In this document: piece by piece, positions 7,962 to 17,099 of the stretch | Layout: every line of letters starts with the position of its first letter | Position numbering within the stretch: the stretch's first letter is position 1 | Origin: Pseudomonas mosselii | GTDB taxonomy: Bacteria > Pseudomonadota > Gammaproteobacteria > Pseudomonadales > Pseudomonadaceae | Length of the DNA stretch: 64,000 bases | Reading direction: 5' to 3' | Assembly: GCF_003205295.1 (NCBI RefSeq) | Contig: NZ_QJRP01000009.1 | Span: 1 to 64,000, forward strand | Notes under the pieces: model-generated | Databases searched by the model: none | What the model saw: the letters and a program-made list of their open reading frames with translations, nothing else | What the model was told of the DNA's origin: nothing | Program-made: the position numbers and the translations under genes

Positions 7962-9593
7962 ATGAAGTTCGAGAAGAACAACGAACTGGACCAGGCCAAC
8001 CTGCGCATCATCGTCGCCTCCTGCGCGATCAGCTACGTGGCGCTGCTGGGCTTCCTGCCGGGTCGCTCGCCGGCCACCTATCTGCCGGTGATACTCTACT
8101 ACGCCGCTTTCGTGGTGGTTTCGATCGGCATGCGCCAGGCTATCAAACGCTGGCCGGGGCATTATCCGGCGCGGCGGATCTTCGGCATGCTGGGCGACTA
8201 CACCGGCACCAGCTTCGGCCTGGTGGTCGGCGGCGAGACCGCGCTGCCGTTGTATGCGGTGATGGTGTGGATCAACCTGGGCAACGGCATGCGCTTCGGC
8301 TCGCGCTACCTGGCCATCGCCACGGTCCTGGCCCTGGCTGCGCTGCTGGTGGTATGGCGGCTGACCCCGTACTGGCAGGAGCAGCCGTTTCTGCTGCCGA
8401 TGCTGCTGACCACCAGCACCCTGATCCCGTTCTATGCCCACCTGCTGCTGGAGCGCACGCGCAAGGCCACGGCCCTGGCCGAAGCCGCGACCCGCGAGAA
8501 ATCGCGCTTCCTGGCCCAGGCCAGCCACGACCTGCGCCAGCCGATCCACTCCATCGGCCTGTTCACCGCCTGCCTGCGCGAGGCACGCCTGGGCGAGGAG
8601 GAGCGGCGCCTGGTGGACAGCATCGACCGCTCGCTGCTCAACGTCTCGCAGCTGTTCCGCTCGATCCTCGACTTGTACACCCTGGACAATGGCCGGGTAC
8701 AGCCGAAGTGGGAGACCTTTGCCGTGGACGGCTTCCTGCGCGAGCTGCTGCGCCAGAACAGCGAGGCGGCGCGCTGGGCCGGGGTGGAGATGCGCCTGGT
8801 GCCGAGCCGTCACTGGATCCGCGCCGATCCGGGCATGCTGGCGACCATGGTGCAGAACGTGTTGTCCAACAGCTTCAAGTACGCCACCGGACGCCGGTTG
8901 CTGATCGGCGTGCGGCCTTGCGGGCAGGGCCTGGCCATCGTTGTCTGCGACCAGGGTCGGGGGATTGCCGAGGAGCACCAGGACCGGGTGTTCGAGGAGT
9001 TCTACCGGGTGCGCGAGGCACGCGACAAGGATGTCGAGGGGGTTGGCCTGGGTCTGGCCATCGTCAAGCGCCTGGGGCGGTTGATGGGCCTGCAGGTCAG
9101 CCTGCGCTCGCGCCTGGGGCATGGCACCTGCGTGACCCTGCAGGGGTTGGCCAGGGCCCCTGCGCAAGTGCCGCGGGCCACGCTTGACCAGGCCGTGCAG
9201 GCGGGCCTGCTCACTGGGCTGCGGGTGTGCCTGGTGGAGGACGACCACAACGTGCTGCAGGCCACCAGTGCCTTGTTGCAACGCTGGGGGTGCGAGGTGC
9301 AGGCCGAGAGTTCGCCCCATGGCCTGGTCAGCGACTGTGATGTGATCGTCGCCGACTATGACCTGGGACCGCAGGCTACCGGCATTGACTGCATCGACCA
9401 GTTGCGCGCGCAGCGCGGCGCCGATGTGCCGGCGCTGATCATGACCGGTCACGACATCGACAGATTGCAGGGCGCCTTGCACGCACGGGGTATCGCGGTG
9501 CTGGCCAAGCCGGTGCGACCTGCCGAGTTGCGCGCGGCGTTGCGCGCCCTGCGCGAGACGGCAGCGGCGCCGGCGGTTCAGGCCGGCGCTTGA
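7962..9593 (+). CDS. Membrane hybrid sensor histidine kinase with C-terminal receiver
   Basis: This 544-residue protein has an N-terminal membrane input domain with about five helices (residues 15-160) and almost no periplasmic loops. It is followed by HisKA (SHDLRQPIHSIG, phosphorylated His189), HATPase (QNVLSNSFKYA N-box and DQGRGIAEEHQDRVFEEF) and a receiver (LVEDDHNVLQA, acceptor Asp465 in VADYDLG, Lys in LAKPVRPAE). The input domain is of the kind seen in Pseudomonas PA1396-like kinases and loosely in RpfC, which sense diffusible fatty acids; this ligand is inference. The ATG follows AAGGAC. It probably passes phosphate to the divergent LuxR-type regulator. Confidence 0.88.
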   Translation: MKFEKNNELDQANLRIIVASCAISYVALLGFLPGRSPATYLPVILYYAAFVVVSIGMRQAIKRWPGHYPARRIFGMLGDYTGTSFGLVVGGETALPLYAVMVWINLGNGMRFGSRYLAIATVLALAALLVVWRLTPYWQEQPFLLPMLLTTSTLIPFYAHLLLERTRKATALAEAATREKSRFLAQASHDLRQPIHSIGLFTACLREARLGEEERRLVDSIDRSLLNVSQLFRSILDLYTLDNGRVQPKWETFAVDGFLRELLRQNSEAARWAGVEMRLVPSRHWIRADPGMLATMVQNVLSNSFKYATGRRLLIGVRPCGQGLAIVVCDQGRGIAEEHQDRVFEEFYRVREARDKDVEGVGLGLAIVKRLGRLMGLQVSLRSRLGHGTCVTLQGLARAPAQVPRATLDQAVQAGLLTGLRVCLVEDDHNVLQATSALLQRWGCEVQAESSPHGLVSDCDVIVADYDLGPQATGIDCIDQLRAQRGADVPALIMTGHDIDRLQGALHARGIAVLAKPVRPAELRAALRALRETAAAPAVQAGA

Positions 9594-9598
9594 GGGTG

Positions 9599-9910
9599 TC
9601 ACTGGAAGACGGGGGCCTGGCCTTCCTTCCAGCAGGTGGGGGACGGGGTGTAGATGCCCATGCCGGCCACGGCGACCAGGCCGCCGCTGGGCACCTGGCA
9701 ATCGAACTGCCCCTTGCTGGTGCTGGCAGTGAAGTAGGTCGTGTTCGAGTCGCTGCGCAGGTTGCTGACCTTGCTCACCGGCACGCCGAGGGTCACCTCG
9801 GTGCGCTGCTTGAGGGTGTCGGCGCTGGGGCTGGCGGTCTGGCAACCGGCCAGGGCAGCGAGGCCGGCGAGCAGGAACAGGGACTTGAAGGGGAAGGACA
9901 TGGGGATCAT
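9599..9910 (-). CDS. Small outer-membrane-type lipoprotein
   Basis: This 103-residue lipoprotein has a lipobox in its signal peptide (LAALAGC, then QTASPSAD), giving an acylated Cys and a small soluble domain (about 80 residues) with two further cysteines (FDCQVP and SPTCW) likely paired. Residue +2 is Gln, not Asp, so outer-membrane sorting is expected. The start at 9910 is preferred because AAGGAAG lies at correct spacing; an ATG three codons later is also possible. It is convergent with the sensor kinase, five bases apart. The function is unknown. Confidence 0.75.
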   Translation of the reverse strand: MIPMSFPFKSLFLLAGLAALAGCQTASPSADTLKQRTEVTLGVPVSKVSNLRSDSNTTYFTASTSKGQFDCQVPSGGLVAVAGMGIYTPSPTCWKEGQAPVFQ

Positions 9911-10101
9911 CGCGTTGCTTCCTTGGCATTGTTCTCGGTACGGCGCCCCCACCGCCAGGAAGGGGACTGGCGGTGGGGCGGTGGGCCGACTATAGCGCCG
10001 AGGGGTGTTGCACGATGTAGGGCGGATGTGCGAGGTGGCATATTGCCTTTATTGTTGGGCCTTTCAAGCCTATCGCCAGGCCCCTCGCAACCCAACCACG
10101 C

Positions 10102-12150
10102 TCACCGCTTCACCACCAACGTCAAGATGTCATAACTGGCCACCAGCTCACCCAGCTGGTTGGTCACCTCCACATCCCAGGCCACCACCCCTTGGGCCTG
10201 CCCTTGCGGACTGGTCTTGCCCTGGTCGATCTTGCGCTTGCAGGTCAACCGCGCCTGGATCGTGTCGCCGATACCCACCGGGGTGATGAAGCGCAGCGTG
10301 TCCAGCCCATAGTTGGCCAGCACCGGCCCTTCGCCCGGGCTGACGAACAGCCCGGCCGCCGCCGACAGTACGAAATAGCCATGGGCAATGCGCTTGCCGA
10401 ACTGCGACTGCTTCGCCGCGATTTCGTCGAAGTGCATGTAGAAGTGATCCCCCGACAGGCAGCCGAAGTTGACCAGGTCGGCCTCGGTCACGGTACGGCG
10501 GTGGGTCAGCAGCGACTCGCCGATGCGCAGGTCGTCGAAATACCGGCGGAACGGGTGTACTTCGCTCTCGATCACCTCGGCGCCGCGCACGTACTCGCCG
10601 GTCACCGCCATCAGCATGCTCGGAGAGCCCTGCACGGCGGCGCGCTGCAGGTAGTGCTTGACCGCGCGCAGCCCGCCCAGCTCTTCACCGCCGCCCGCAC
10701 GGCCGGGGCCGCCGTGCTTGAGCTGCGGCAATGGCGAGCCATGGCCGGTGGATTCCTTGGCCGCCTCGCTGTCGAGCACCAGCAGCCGCCCGTGCCAGGC
10801 CGCCGCCACCGGGATGGCCTTGGCCGCCACGGCGCGGTCGGCGGTTACCAGCGATGCCACCAGGCTGCCCTTGCCGCGGGCGGCCAGGGCCAGGGCTTCG
10901 TCGAGGTCGTCGTAGGCCATCAGCGTGCTCACCGGGCCGAACGCCTCGATATCATGGGCGCCGCCCTCGGCATGCGGGTCGCGGGCCAGCAGCAGGGTCG
11001 GGGCGAAGAACGCGCCTTCGGCCACGCCTTCGCCCACCGGGGTGAAGCCATCGCTGGCGCCAAGCAACTGCTCGCAGCTGTCCAGCAACTGGAGCACACG
11101 CTCGGCGACATCACGCTGCTGGTCATGGGAGGCCAGCGCACCCATGCGCACACCTTCCATCGAAGGATCGCCCACCACCACCTTGCGCAGGCGTTCGCGC
11201 AGGCGGGTGGCCACCGCGTCGAGGTGTTTGGCCGGGACGATTGCGCGGCGGATCGCCGTGCATTTCTGCCCGGCCTTGGTGGTCATCTCCCGCGCCACTT
11301 CCTTGATGTACAGCTCGAACTCCTCGCTGCCGGGGCTGACGTCCGGGCCGAGGATGGCGCAGTTCAGCGAGTCGGCCTCGGCGGTGAAGGGCACCGAATG
11401 GCGGATCAGGTTCGGGGTCACGCGCAGCTTGGCTGCGGTGTCGGCGGAGCCGGTGAAGGTCACCACGTCCTGGCCCTGCAGGCGGTCGAGCAGATCGCCC
11501 GTGCTGCCGATCACCAGTTGCAGGCTGCCGGTCGGCAACAGGCCCGATTCGTTCATCAGGCGTACCACGGCTTCGGTCAGGTAGCTGGTGGACGTGGCGG
11601 GTTTGACGATGCACGGCATGCCGGCGAGGAAGGTCGGGGCGAACTTCTCCAGCATGCCCCAGATCGGGAAGTTGAAGGCGTTGATATGCACGGCCACCCC
11701 CGTGCGCGGCACCAGGATATGGCTGCCGGCGAAATGGCCATGCTTGCCCAGCGCGATTGCCGGGCCTTCATGCACCAGGTTGCCCGACGGCAGTTCGCGC
11801 CGGCCCATGCTCGAATAGGCGAACAGCGTGGCGTTGCCGCCCTCGATGTCGATCCAGCTGTCGGCGCGGGTGGCGCCGCTGTGGTGGGACAGGGCGTAGA
11901 GCTGCTCCTTGCGCTCGGCCAGGTACAGCGCCAGGGCCTTGAGCCGGGCGGCGCGCTGCTGGAAATCCATGGCCAGCAGCTGCCTGAGGCCCTGGGCCCG
12001 GGCGAAATCCACGGCTTCGGCGAAGTCCGGGCGCTCTTCGTGGCTGTAGGCCAGGATGTGGCCATCCAGGGCGCTGCGCAGGGCCTGGGCGCCGTGCTGG
12101 CCGATCCAGCGGCCGGCGATGAAGCTTTGCAGGGTAGGGGCGGCGGACAT
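10102..12150 (-). CDS. paaZ: Bifunctional oxepin-CoA hydrolase / semialdehyde dehydrogenase PaaZ
   Basis: This 682-residue fusion opens the oxepin-CoA ring and oxidises the resulting aldehyde with NADP+. Residues 1 to about 520 are an aldehyde dehydrogenase (general-base Glu in FTAEADSLN; catalytic Cys297 in AGQKCTAIRR). The C-terminal 150 residues are a MaoC-type hotdog hydratase (LSGDHFYMHFDEIA with catalytic Asp and His). The length matches characterised PaaZ. It is the last gene of the paaA-led unit, 25 bases after the porin, with AAGGAG upstream of the ATG. In P. putida U this gene is called phaL. Confidence 0.97.
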   Translation of the reverse strand: MSAAPTLQSFIAGRWIGQHGAQALRSALDGHILAYSHEERPDFAEAVDFARAQGLRQLLAMDFQQRAARLKALALYLAERKEQLYALSHHSGATRADSWIDIEGGNATLFAYSSMGRRELPSGNLVHEGPAIALGKHGHFAGSHILVPRTGVAVHINAFNFPIWGMLEKFAPTFLAGMPCIVKPATSTSYLTEAVVRLMNESGLLPTGSLQLVIGSTGDLLDRLQGQDVVTFTGSADTAAKLRVTPNLIRHSVPFTAEADSLNCAILGPDVSPGSEEFELYIKEVAREMTTKAGQKCTAIRRAIVPAKHLDAVATRLRERLRKVVVGDPSMEGVRMGALASHDQQRDVAERVLQLLDSCEQLLGASDGFTPVGEGVAEGAFFAPTLLLARDPHAEGGAHDIEAFGPVSTLMAYDDLDEALALAARGKGSLVASLVTADRAVAAKAIPVAAAWHGRLLVLDSEAAKESTGHGSPLPQLKHGGPGRAGGGEELGGLRAVKHYLQRAAVQGSPSMLMAVTGEYVRGAEVIESEVHPFRRYFDDLRIGESLLTHRRTVTEADLVNFGCLSGDHFYMHFDEIAAKQSQFGKRIAHGYFVLSAAAGLFVSPGEGPVLANYGLDTLRFITPVGIGDTIQARLTCKRKIDQGKTSPQGQAQGVVAWDVEVTNQLGELVASYDILTLVVKR

Positions 12151-12175
12151 GCTGTTCTCCTTTGAAGGGGCGCGG

Positions 12176-13408
12176 TTACCAGAGCGCCAGGGTGTAGCCG
12201 ATGATCAGGCGGTTCTCGTCCACGGCGTTGGTCAGGCCGTTGCCGGACCGGAAGGTGACGTTGCGCCAGCGCAGGCTGACGTCCTTGAACGGGCCGCTCT
12301 GGATGACGTAGGTGATGTCGGTGTCGCGCTCGCGCTCGCGGCCATTGCTGACCGTGGCGGTCTCGGCGTGGCGGCCGTCGGTGTAGCGGGTCATGAAACT
12401 CAAGCCGGGGATGCCCAGCGCGACGAAGTCGTAGTCGTAGCGCACCTGCCAGGAGTCGAGCCCGGCGCGGGTGAAGGTGTTGTAGGTGACCAGGTTGACG
12501 GTGTACGGATCGCCGCCGTTGAGGAACGGGAAGGCGCTGTCGCCGGACATCTGCTGCCAGGTGGCGGTGAACTTGTGGGCCTTCACACCCAGGGTGAACA
12601 TGGCGTTGAAGTTGCGGTTGTCGATGCGCCCGGCGCGCTCGGCGCCGTCGCCGCGGCTGTCGAAGTAACGCAGGTCGCTGCGCAGGCTGACGCCTTCGGC
12701 CAGGGGCTGGGTATGCAGCAAACCGATGTATTGCTGGCGGTAGATGTCTTCGAGCTTGGCGTAGTAGTAGCTGACGCTGGCCTGCGGGGTGATGGCGTAG
12801 CTGCCGCCGCCGAAGTCGAAGTGGTCGCTGCTGGCGACGCCGTAGCCGATGTCGTCGCGCCCGGAGGAGTCGCGCAGGTTGGCCTTGGTCAGGCGGCCGC
12901 CGTTAAAGGTCAGGCCGTCCAGCTCCTGGCTGGTCAGCAGGCCGCCCTGGAAGGTCGAGGCCAGCAGGCGGGTGTCGTTGTACACCACCACCGGCAGAAT
13001 CGGCTGCAAGGTGCCCAGGCGCAGGGTGCTCTTGGACACCCGCAGCTTGCCAGTCAGGCCCAGTTCGCTGTAATCGTCCACCGGTTCCAGGCTGCGTGGC
13101 CCGTAGGGCAGCAGGCCGGTGTTGCGCCGGTCGCGGCTGGAATCGAGCTTGATCCCCAACTGGCCCATGGCGTCCACCCCGACACCAACCGGCCCCTCGG
13201 TGAAACCCGATTCGAAGCGGGCGGTGAAGCCCTGGCCCCATTCCTCGGCCTTGCTCTGCGGGGCGTTGCCCTGGCGGAAGTCGCGGTTGATGTAGTGGTT
13301 GCGCAGTTCGAGGCGTGCGTGGCTGTCAGCGACGAAGTCCGCCATGGCCGGCAAGGGCAGGGCGAGGGTGGCCAGCCAGGCGGCTGACTTGAGGTGCGTG
13401 CGGTTCAT
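12176..13408 (-). CDS. phaK: OprD-family outer-membrane porin (PhaK-like)
   Basis: This 410-residue porin has a signal peptide (MNRTHLKSAAWLATLALPLPAMA) and a mature region with the features of the OprD family: an early HARLELRNHYINRDFRQ strand, KAEEWGQGFTARFESGFTEG and many alternating beta-strand segments up to a terminal YTLALW. OprD-type porins in paa clusters (PhaK in P. putida U) admit phenylacetate across the outer membrane. MNRTH is chosen as the start (GGGGA upstream); six further codons upstream are possible. It sits between the permease and paaZ in one operon. Confidence 0.93.
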   Translation of the reverse strand: MNRTHLKSAAWLATLALPLPAMADFVADSHARLELRNHYINRDFRQGNAPQSKAEEWGQGFTARFESGFTEGPVGVGVDAMGQLGIKLDSSRDRRNTGLLPYGPRSLEPVDDYSELGLTGKLRVSKSTLRLGTLQPILPVVVYNDTRLLASTFQGGLLTSQELDGLTFNGGRLTKANLRDSSGRDDIGYGVASSDHFDFGGGSYAITPQASVSYYYAKLEDIYRQQYIGLLHTQPLAEGVSLRSDLRYFDSRGDGAERAGRIDNRNFNAMFTLGVKAHKFTATWQQMSGDSAFPFLNGGDPYTVNLVTYNTFTRAGLDSWQVRYDYDFVALGIPGLSFMTRYTDGRHAETATVSNGRERERDTDITYVIQSGPFKDVSLRWRNVTFRSGNGLTNAVDENRLIIGYTLALW

Positions 13409-13443
13409 TGTTGTTGTCCCCGACATTGTTATTGTTCTTGAGG

Positions 13444-15006
13444 TCAGTGCTTGCTGGCGCCGGCGGCGCCGATACCGGTCATCGAGCGGATGAACTGGGC
13501 CAGGTAACGCCCACGCTCATCGCGCGCCCGCTCCGAGCCGTCGGTGACCGAGAAGGCCCAGGCGGCGAGGAAGGCCAGCGACATGGAGAACAGCGCCGGA
13601 TTGCTGTAGGGGAACAGCGCCCGCTCGTTGTGCAGCACGTTGACCCACACCGCCGGGCCCAGCACCACCAGCACGATGGCCGAGACCAGCCCGGCCAGGC
13701 TGCCGCCCACCGCGCCGCGAGTGGTCAGGCCTTTCCAGAACATCGAGAGCAGCAGCACCGGGAAGTTGACCGAGGCGGCCACCGCCAGCACCAGGCCGGA
13801 AAGGAAGGCGATGTTCTGCGACTCGAACAGCAGCCCCAGCAGCACCGCGAACAGGCCGATCCCCAGGGTGGCCAGGCGCGATACGCGCATCTCTTCCTTC
13901 TCGCTGGCCTGGCCCTTGCGCACCACGCAGGCGTACAGGTCGTGGGACACCGCCGAGGCCCCGGACAGCGCCAGGCCCGCGACCACGGCGAGGATGGTGG
14001 CGAAGGCCACCGCCGAGATGAAACCGAGGAACAGGTTGCCGCCCACCGCCTGGGCCAGGTGCACCGCGACCATGTTGCCGCCGCCGATGATCGCCCCGCT
14101 GGCGTCGCGGTAGGACGGCTCGGTGCCGACCATGACGATGGCGCCGAAGCCGATGACGATCAGCAGCAGGTAGAAATAGCCGATGAATCCGGTGGCGTAG
14201 AACACGCTCTTGCGCGCTTCCTTGGCATCGCTGACGGTGAAGAAGCGCATGAGGATATGCGGCAGGCCGGCCGTGCCGAACATCATGCCCAGGCCCAGGG
14301 AGATGGCGTCCACCGGGTTTGACAACAGCGCTCCCGGCGCCATGATCGCCTGGCCCTTGGCGTGCACGGCCACGGCGCTGGCGAACATCGCCTCGGTGCT
14401 GAAGCCGAAGTGCCTGAGCACCATGAAGGCCATGAAGGTGGTGCCCGACAGCAGCATCACCGCCTTGATGATCTGCACCCAGGTGGTGGCGAGCATGCCG
14501 CCGAAGGTGACGTACAGCACCATCAGCACGCCCACCAGCATCACCGCGTACAGGTAGCTGATGCCGAACAGCAGCTCGATCAGCTTGCCGGCGCCGACCA
14601 TCTGCGCCACCAGGTACATCAGCGCCACGGCCAGGGTGCCGAAGGCCGAGGTCAGGCGCACCGGGGCCTGGGCCAGGCGGTAGGAGACCACGTCGGCGAA
14701 CGTGTACTTGCCCAGGTTGCGCAGGCGCTCGGCGATCAGGAACAGGATGATCGGCCAGCCGGCCAGCACGCCCAGGGCGTAGAGCAGGCCGTCGTAGCCG
14801 TTCATGAACATCATCGCCGAGATGCCGAGGAAGGAGGCGGCGCTGATCATGTCGCCAGCGATCGCCAGGCCGTTCTGCATGCCGGTCAGGCCGCCGCCGG
14901 CGGTGTAGAAGTCGCTGGCCGAGCGGGTGCGCAGGGCGGCCCAGCGGGTCACCAGCAGGGTGAAACCGACGAACACCAGGAACATCGAGATGGCGGTCCA
15001 GTTCAT
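13444..15006 (-). CDS. phaJ: Sodium:solute symporter, phenylacetate permease (PhaJ/ActP-like)
   Basis: This 520-residue inner-membrane symporter of the SSS family has about 13 hydrophobic helices and family motifs such as [20 protein letters not shown] near residue 33 and [14 protein letters not shown] in the middle. It is closest in pattern to the acetate permease ActP; within the paa operon the substrate is phenylacetate (as for PhaJ). The ATG at 15006 follows AGGAG and overlaps the stop of the DUF485 gene by four bases, the usual arrangement for ActP-type permeases. Confidence 0.93.
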   Translation of the reverse strand: MNWTAISMFLVFVGFTLLVTRWAALRTRSASDFYTAGGGLTGMQNGLAIAGDMISAASFLGISAMMFMNGYDGLLYALGVLAGWPIILFLIAERLRNLGKYTFADVVSYRLAQAPVRLTSAFGTLAVALMYLVAQMVGAGKLIELLFGISYLYAVMLVGVLMVLYVTFGGMLATTWVQIIKAVMLLSGTTFMAFMVLRHFGFSTEAMFASAVAVHAKGQAIMAPGALLSNPVDAISLGLGMMFGTAGLPHILMRFFTVSDAKEARKSVFYATGFIGYFYLLLIVIGFGAIVMVGTEPSYRDASGAIIGGGNMVAVHLAQAVGGNLFLGFISAVAFATILAVVAGLALSGASAVSHDLYACVVRKGQASEKEEMRVSRLATLGIGLFAVLLGLLFESQNIAFLSGLVLAVAASVNFPVLLLSMFWKGLTTRGAVGGSLAGLVSAIVLVVLGPAVWVNVLHNERALFPYSNPALFSMSLAFLAAWAFSVTDGSERARDERGRYLAQFIRSMTGIGAAGASKH

Positions 15007-15311
15007 CGCGCGCACTCCTGCTTGACCACCTCGTTGAGCGGGTCGATGACGCGGTTGGCGCGGTGCATGTAGATGCCGGTGAGGGCGAAGGACAGCAGCA
15101 CCATCAGCACGCCCACCAGCATGCCGACGCTGGTCACCCCGCCGCTGAGGGACTGGCCGAGCACGCCGGGGGCGAAGGCCACCAGCAGGACGAAACCGTA
15201 GTAGGCGACGAGCATGGCCAGGGTCAGCGAGCCGTTGAGGCGGCGCTTGCGCTGGATCAGTTGCACGAAGGCGGGGTGCTTGCTGATGGATTCGAGGTGT
15301 TCGGGTGTCAT
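15003..15311 (-). CDS. DUF485 membrane protein, partner of the symporter
   Basis: This 102-residue protein has two transmembrane helices (about residues 28-48 and 63-82) in the DUF485 (YjcH) pattern, starting [20 protein letters not shown] and followed by [22 protein letters not shown]485 genes nearly always precede an ActP-type symporter, as here with an ATGA overlap, and probably support its assembly or activity. It is preceded by a REP pair that separates it from paaE within the operon. Confidence 0.93.
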   Translation of the reverse strand: MTPEHLESISKHPAFVQLIQRKRRLNGSLTLAMLVAYYGFVLLVAFAPGVLGQSLSGGVTSVGMLVGVLMVLLSFALTGIYMHRANRVIDPLNEVVKQECAR

Positions 15312-15385
15312 GGGGAGCGTTCTCTCTGGCTGTTGTAATTGTTTTTTCAGGTCACGCGGGTGTTGCCGGTATCTGTGTTGGCTTC

Positions 15386-15467
15386 TTCGCGGGTAAACCC
15401 GCTCCCACAGGGACGGCGTTGGTCTTGAGGGCGCCGATGTACCTGTGGGAGCGGGTTTACCCGCGAA
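15386..15467. repeat. REP inverted pair between paaE and the permease genes
   Basis: The arms 15386-15411 and 15442-15467 are perfect 26-base reverse complements (TTCGCGGGTAAACCCGCTCC...). This variant carries GGGTAAACCC instead of the GGCCTTGTGTCGCG seen in most copies here. The transcript would form a strong stem-loop between the epoxidase genes and the downstream transport genes, a likely point for mRNA processing or partial termination. Confidence 0.9.
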
Positions 15468-15482
15468 GCAGGCGACGCGGTG

Positions 15483-16559
15483 CTAGAGCTGATCGAAATC
15501 GAGCACCACCTTGTCGCTCAGCGGGTAGGTCTGGCACGACAGCACATACCCGGCCGCCACTTCGTAGTCCTCCAGGGCATGGTTGCTGTCCATCTCCACC
15601 TCGCCCTCGATCACCTTGCACTTGCAGGTCGAGCACACGCCGGCCTTGCACGACCAGGGCAACTCGGCGCCGATGGCGTTGCCGGCCTCGAGCACGCTGC
15701 GGGTGTTGCGCGGCAGGTCGAAGGCCAGGGCGCGGCCGTCGCTGATCACGGTGACGTGGCTGACCGCCGAATCCACCTGGCGCGCCGCCTCGCGGGCTTC
15801 GCGACGGGCCTCTGCACCGGCGGCGGCGAACAGCTCGAAGTGGATGCGCTCCGTGGCCAGGCCATTGGCCCGCAGGCTGTCGCGCACGGTCTCGGTCATC
15901 GCCTGCGGGCCGCAGATGAATGCCGCATCGAGTGACTTCACGTCGAGCCAGCGGGCGAACAGCTGGCCGCACTTGTCGGCGTCGATGCGGCCGTTGTACA
16001 GGTCGACATCCTGCTGCTCGCGGCTGAACACGAAGATCAGGTTGAGGCGGTCGAGGTACTGGTTCTTCAGGTCTTCCAGGCGATCGCGGAACAGCGCGCT
16101 GTTGCTGGCGCGGTTGCCGTACAGCAAGGTGAAGCGGCTGTGGGGTTCGCAGGCCAGGGTGGTGGCGACCAGCGACAGGATCGGGGTGATGCCGCTGCCG
16201 GCGGCCACGCCCAGGTAGTGGCCTCGGCGCGCCGGGTCCAGCGGCACGAAGAAGCTGCCCGACGGCGGCATTACCTCGAGCTGCTGGCCGGCCCTGAGCA
16301 CTTCGTTGGCGAAGGCCGAGAAACGACCGCCCGGCACGCGTTTGACCGCCACGCGCAATTCGCCGTCCTGCACCGCGCTGCAGATCGAATAGGAGCGGCG
16401 CACTTCTTCGTCATCCAATCGGGTGCGCATGACCAGGTACTGGCCCTGGGTGAAACGAAACTCATCGTGCAGGTGCGCGGGCACGTCGAAGGCGATGGAC
16501 ACCGCGTCGCGGGTCTCCTGGCGCACTTGCTTGACGGTCAGGCTGTGAAACTGGCTCAT
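15483..16559 (-). CDS. paaE: Phenylacetyl-CoA epoxidase reductase subunit PaaE
   Basis: This 358-residue NAD(P)H-dependent reductase feeds electrons to the diiron subunit PaaA. It has an FAD-binding region with RRSYSICS (residues about 54-61), an NAD-binding region (GVAAGSGITPI) and a C-terminal plant-type [2Fe-2S] ferredoxin with Cys ligands in CKAGVCSTCKCKV and LSCQTYPL. The start MSQFHS is chosen because GGAG lies six to seven bases upstream; four additional codons are possible. It is the last epoxidase gene, 15 bases after paaD. Confidence 0.97.
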   Translation of the reverse strand: MSQFHSLTVKQVRQETRDAVSIAFDVPAHLHDEFRFTQGQYLVMRTRLDDEEVRRSYSICSAVQDGELRVAVKRVPGGRFSAFANEVLRAGQQLEVMPPSGSFFVPLDPARRGHYLGVAAGSGITPILSLVATTLACEPHSRFTLLYGNRASNSALFRDRLEDLKNQYLDRLNLIFVFSREQQDVDLYNGRIDADKCGQLFARWLDVKSLDAAFICGPQAMTETVRDSLRANGLATERIHFELFAAAGAEARREAREAARQVDSAVSHVTVISDGRALAFDLPRNTRSVLEAGNAIGAELPWSCKAGVCSTCKCKVIEGEVEMDSNHALEDYEVAAGYVLSCQTYPLSDKVVLDFDQL

Positions 16560-16574
16560 GGCGTTCTCCACGGC

Positions 16575-17099
16575 TCAAAGGCATTTGAAATAATCGAACG
16601 GTTCCAGGCAGGCACGGCAGCGGTACAGGGCCTTGCAGGCGGTGGAACCGAACTGGCTGAGCAGTTCGGTATCACTGCTGTCGCATTGTGGGCAGCACAC
16701 TTTTGGCGAAGCGCCGCGCAGGCTGACGCTGCCAGCGGGCGGTGCGATGCCGTAGGCGCGCAGGCGCTCGCGGCCCTGGTCGCTGATCCAGTCGGTGCTC
16801 CAGGCCGGGGTAAGCCTGCGCTCCAGCGCGGGCTCGGCGAACCCGGCCTGTTCCAGCGCCTGGCGGATATCGCCCTCGATCACCTCGGTGGCCGGGCAGC
16901 CGGAGTAGGTCGGGGTGACCACCAGGTGCAAGTGGCCGGCGCGCCAGTCGAGGTCGCGCACGACACCTAAGTCGACCACGCTGACCACCGGTACCTCCGG
17001 GTCCATCACCTCGGCCAGCACCGCCCAGGCCTGGGCCAGGTCGCCGTCGCGCAGGGCGCGGGCGCCGCGGTCACCCGCGATCAGCTCACCAGGTCGCAT
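16575..17099 (-). CDS. paaD: Phenylacetate degradation Fe-S assembly protein PaaD
   Basis: This 174-residue protein has an N-terminal MIP18/SufT-type (DUF59) domain (VMDPEVPVVSVVDLGVVRDL; PTYSGCPATEVIEGDI with the conserved Cys) and a C-terminal zinc-ribbon-like segment (VCCPQCDSSDTELL ... YRCRACLEPFDYFKCL). PaaD is needed for activity of the epoxidase, probably through metal-centre maturation. Its start overlaps the paaC end by 14 bases, so it is translationally coupled. Confidence 0.95.
   Translation of the reverse strand: MRPGELIAGDRGARALRDGDLAQAWAVLAEVMDPEVPVVSVVDLGVVRDLDWRAGHLHLVVTPTYSGCPATEVIEGDIRQALEQAGFAEPALERRLTPAWSTDWISDQGRERLRAYGIAPPAGSVSLRGASPKVCCPQCDSSDTELLSQFGSTACKALYRCRACLEPFDYFKCL

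Noticed and set aside
10020..10101. Possible terminator after paaZ
   Set aside because: GGGCCT/AGGCCC can pair, but the loop is long and no U-tract follows on the minus strand.
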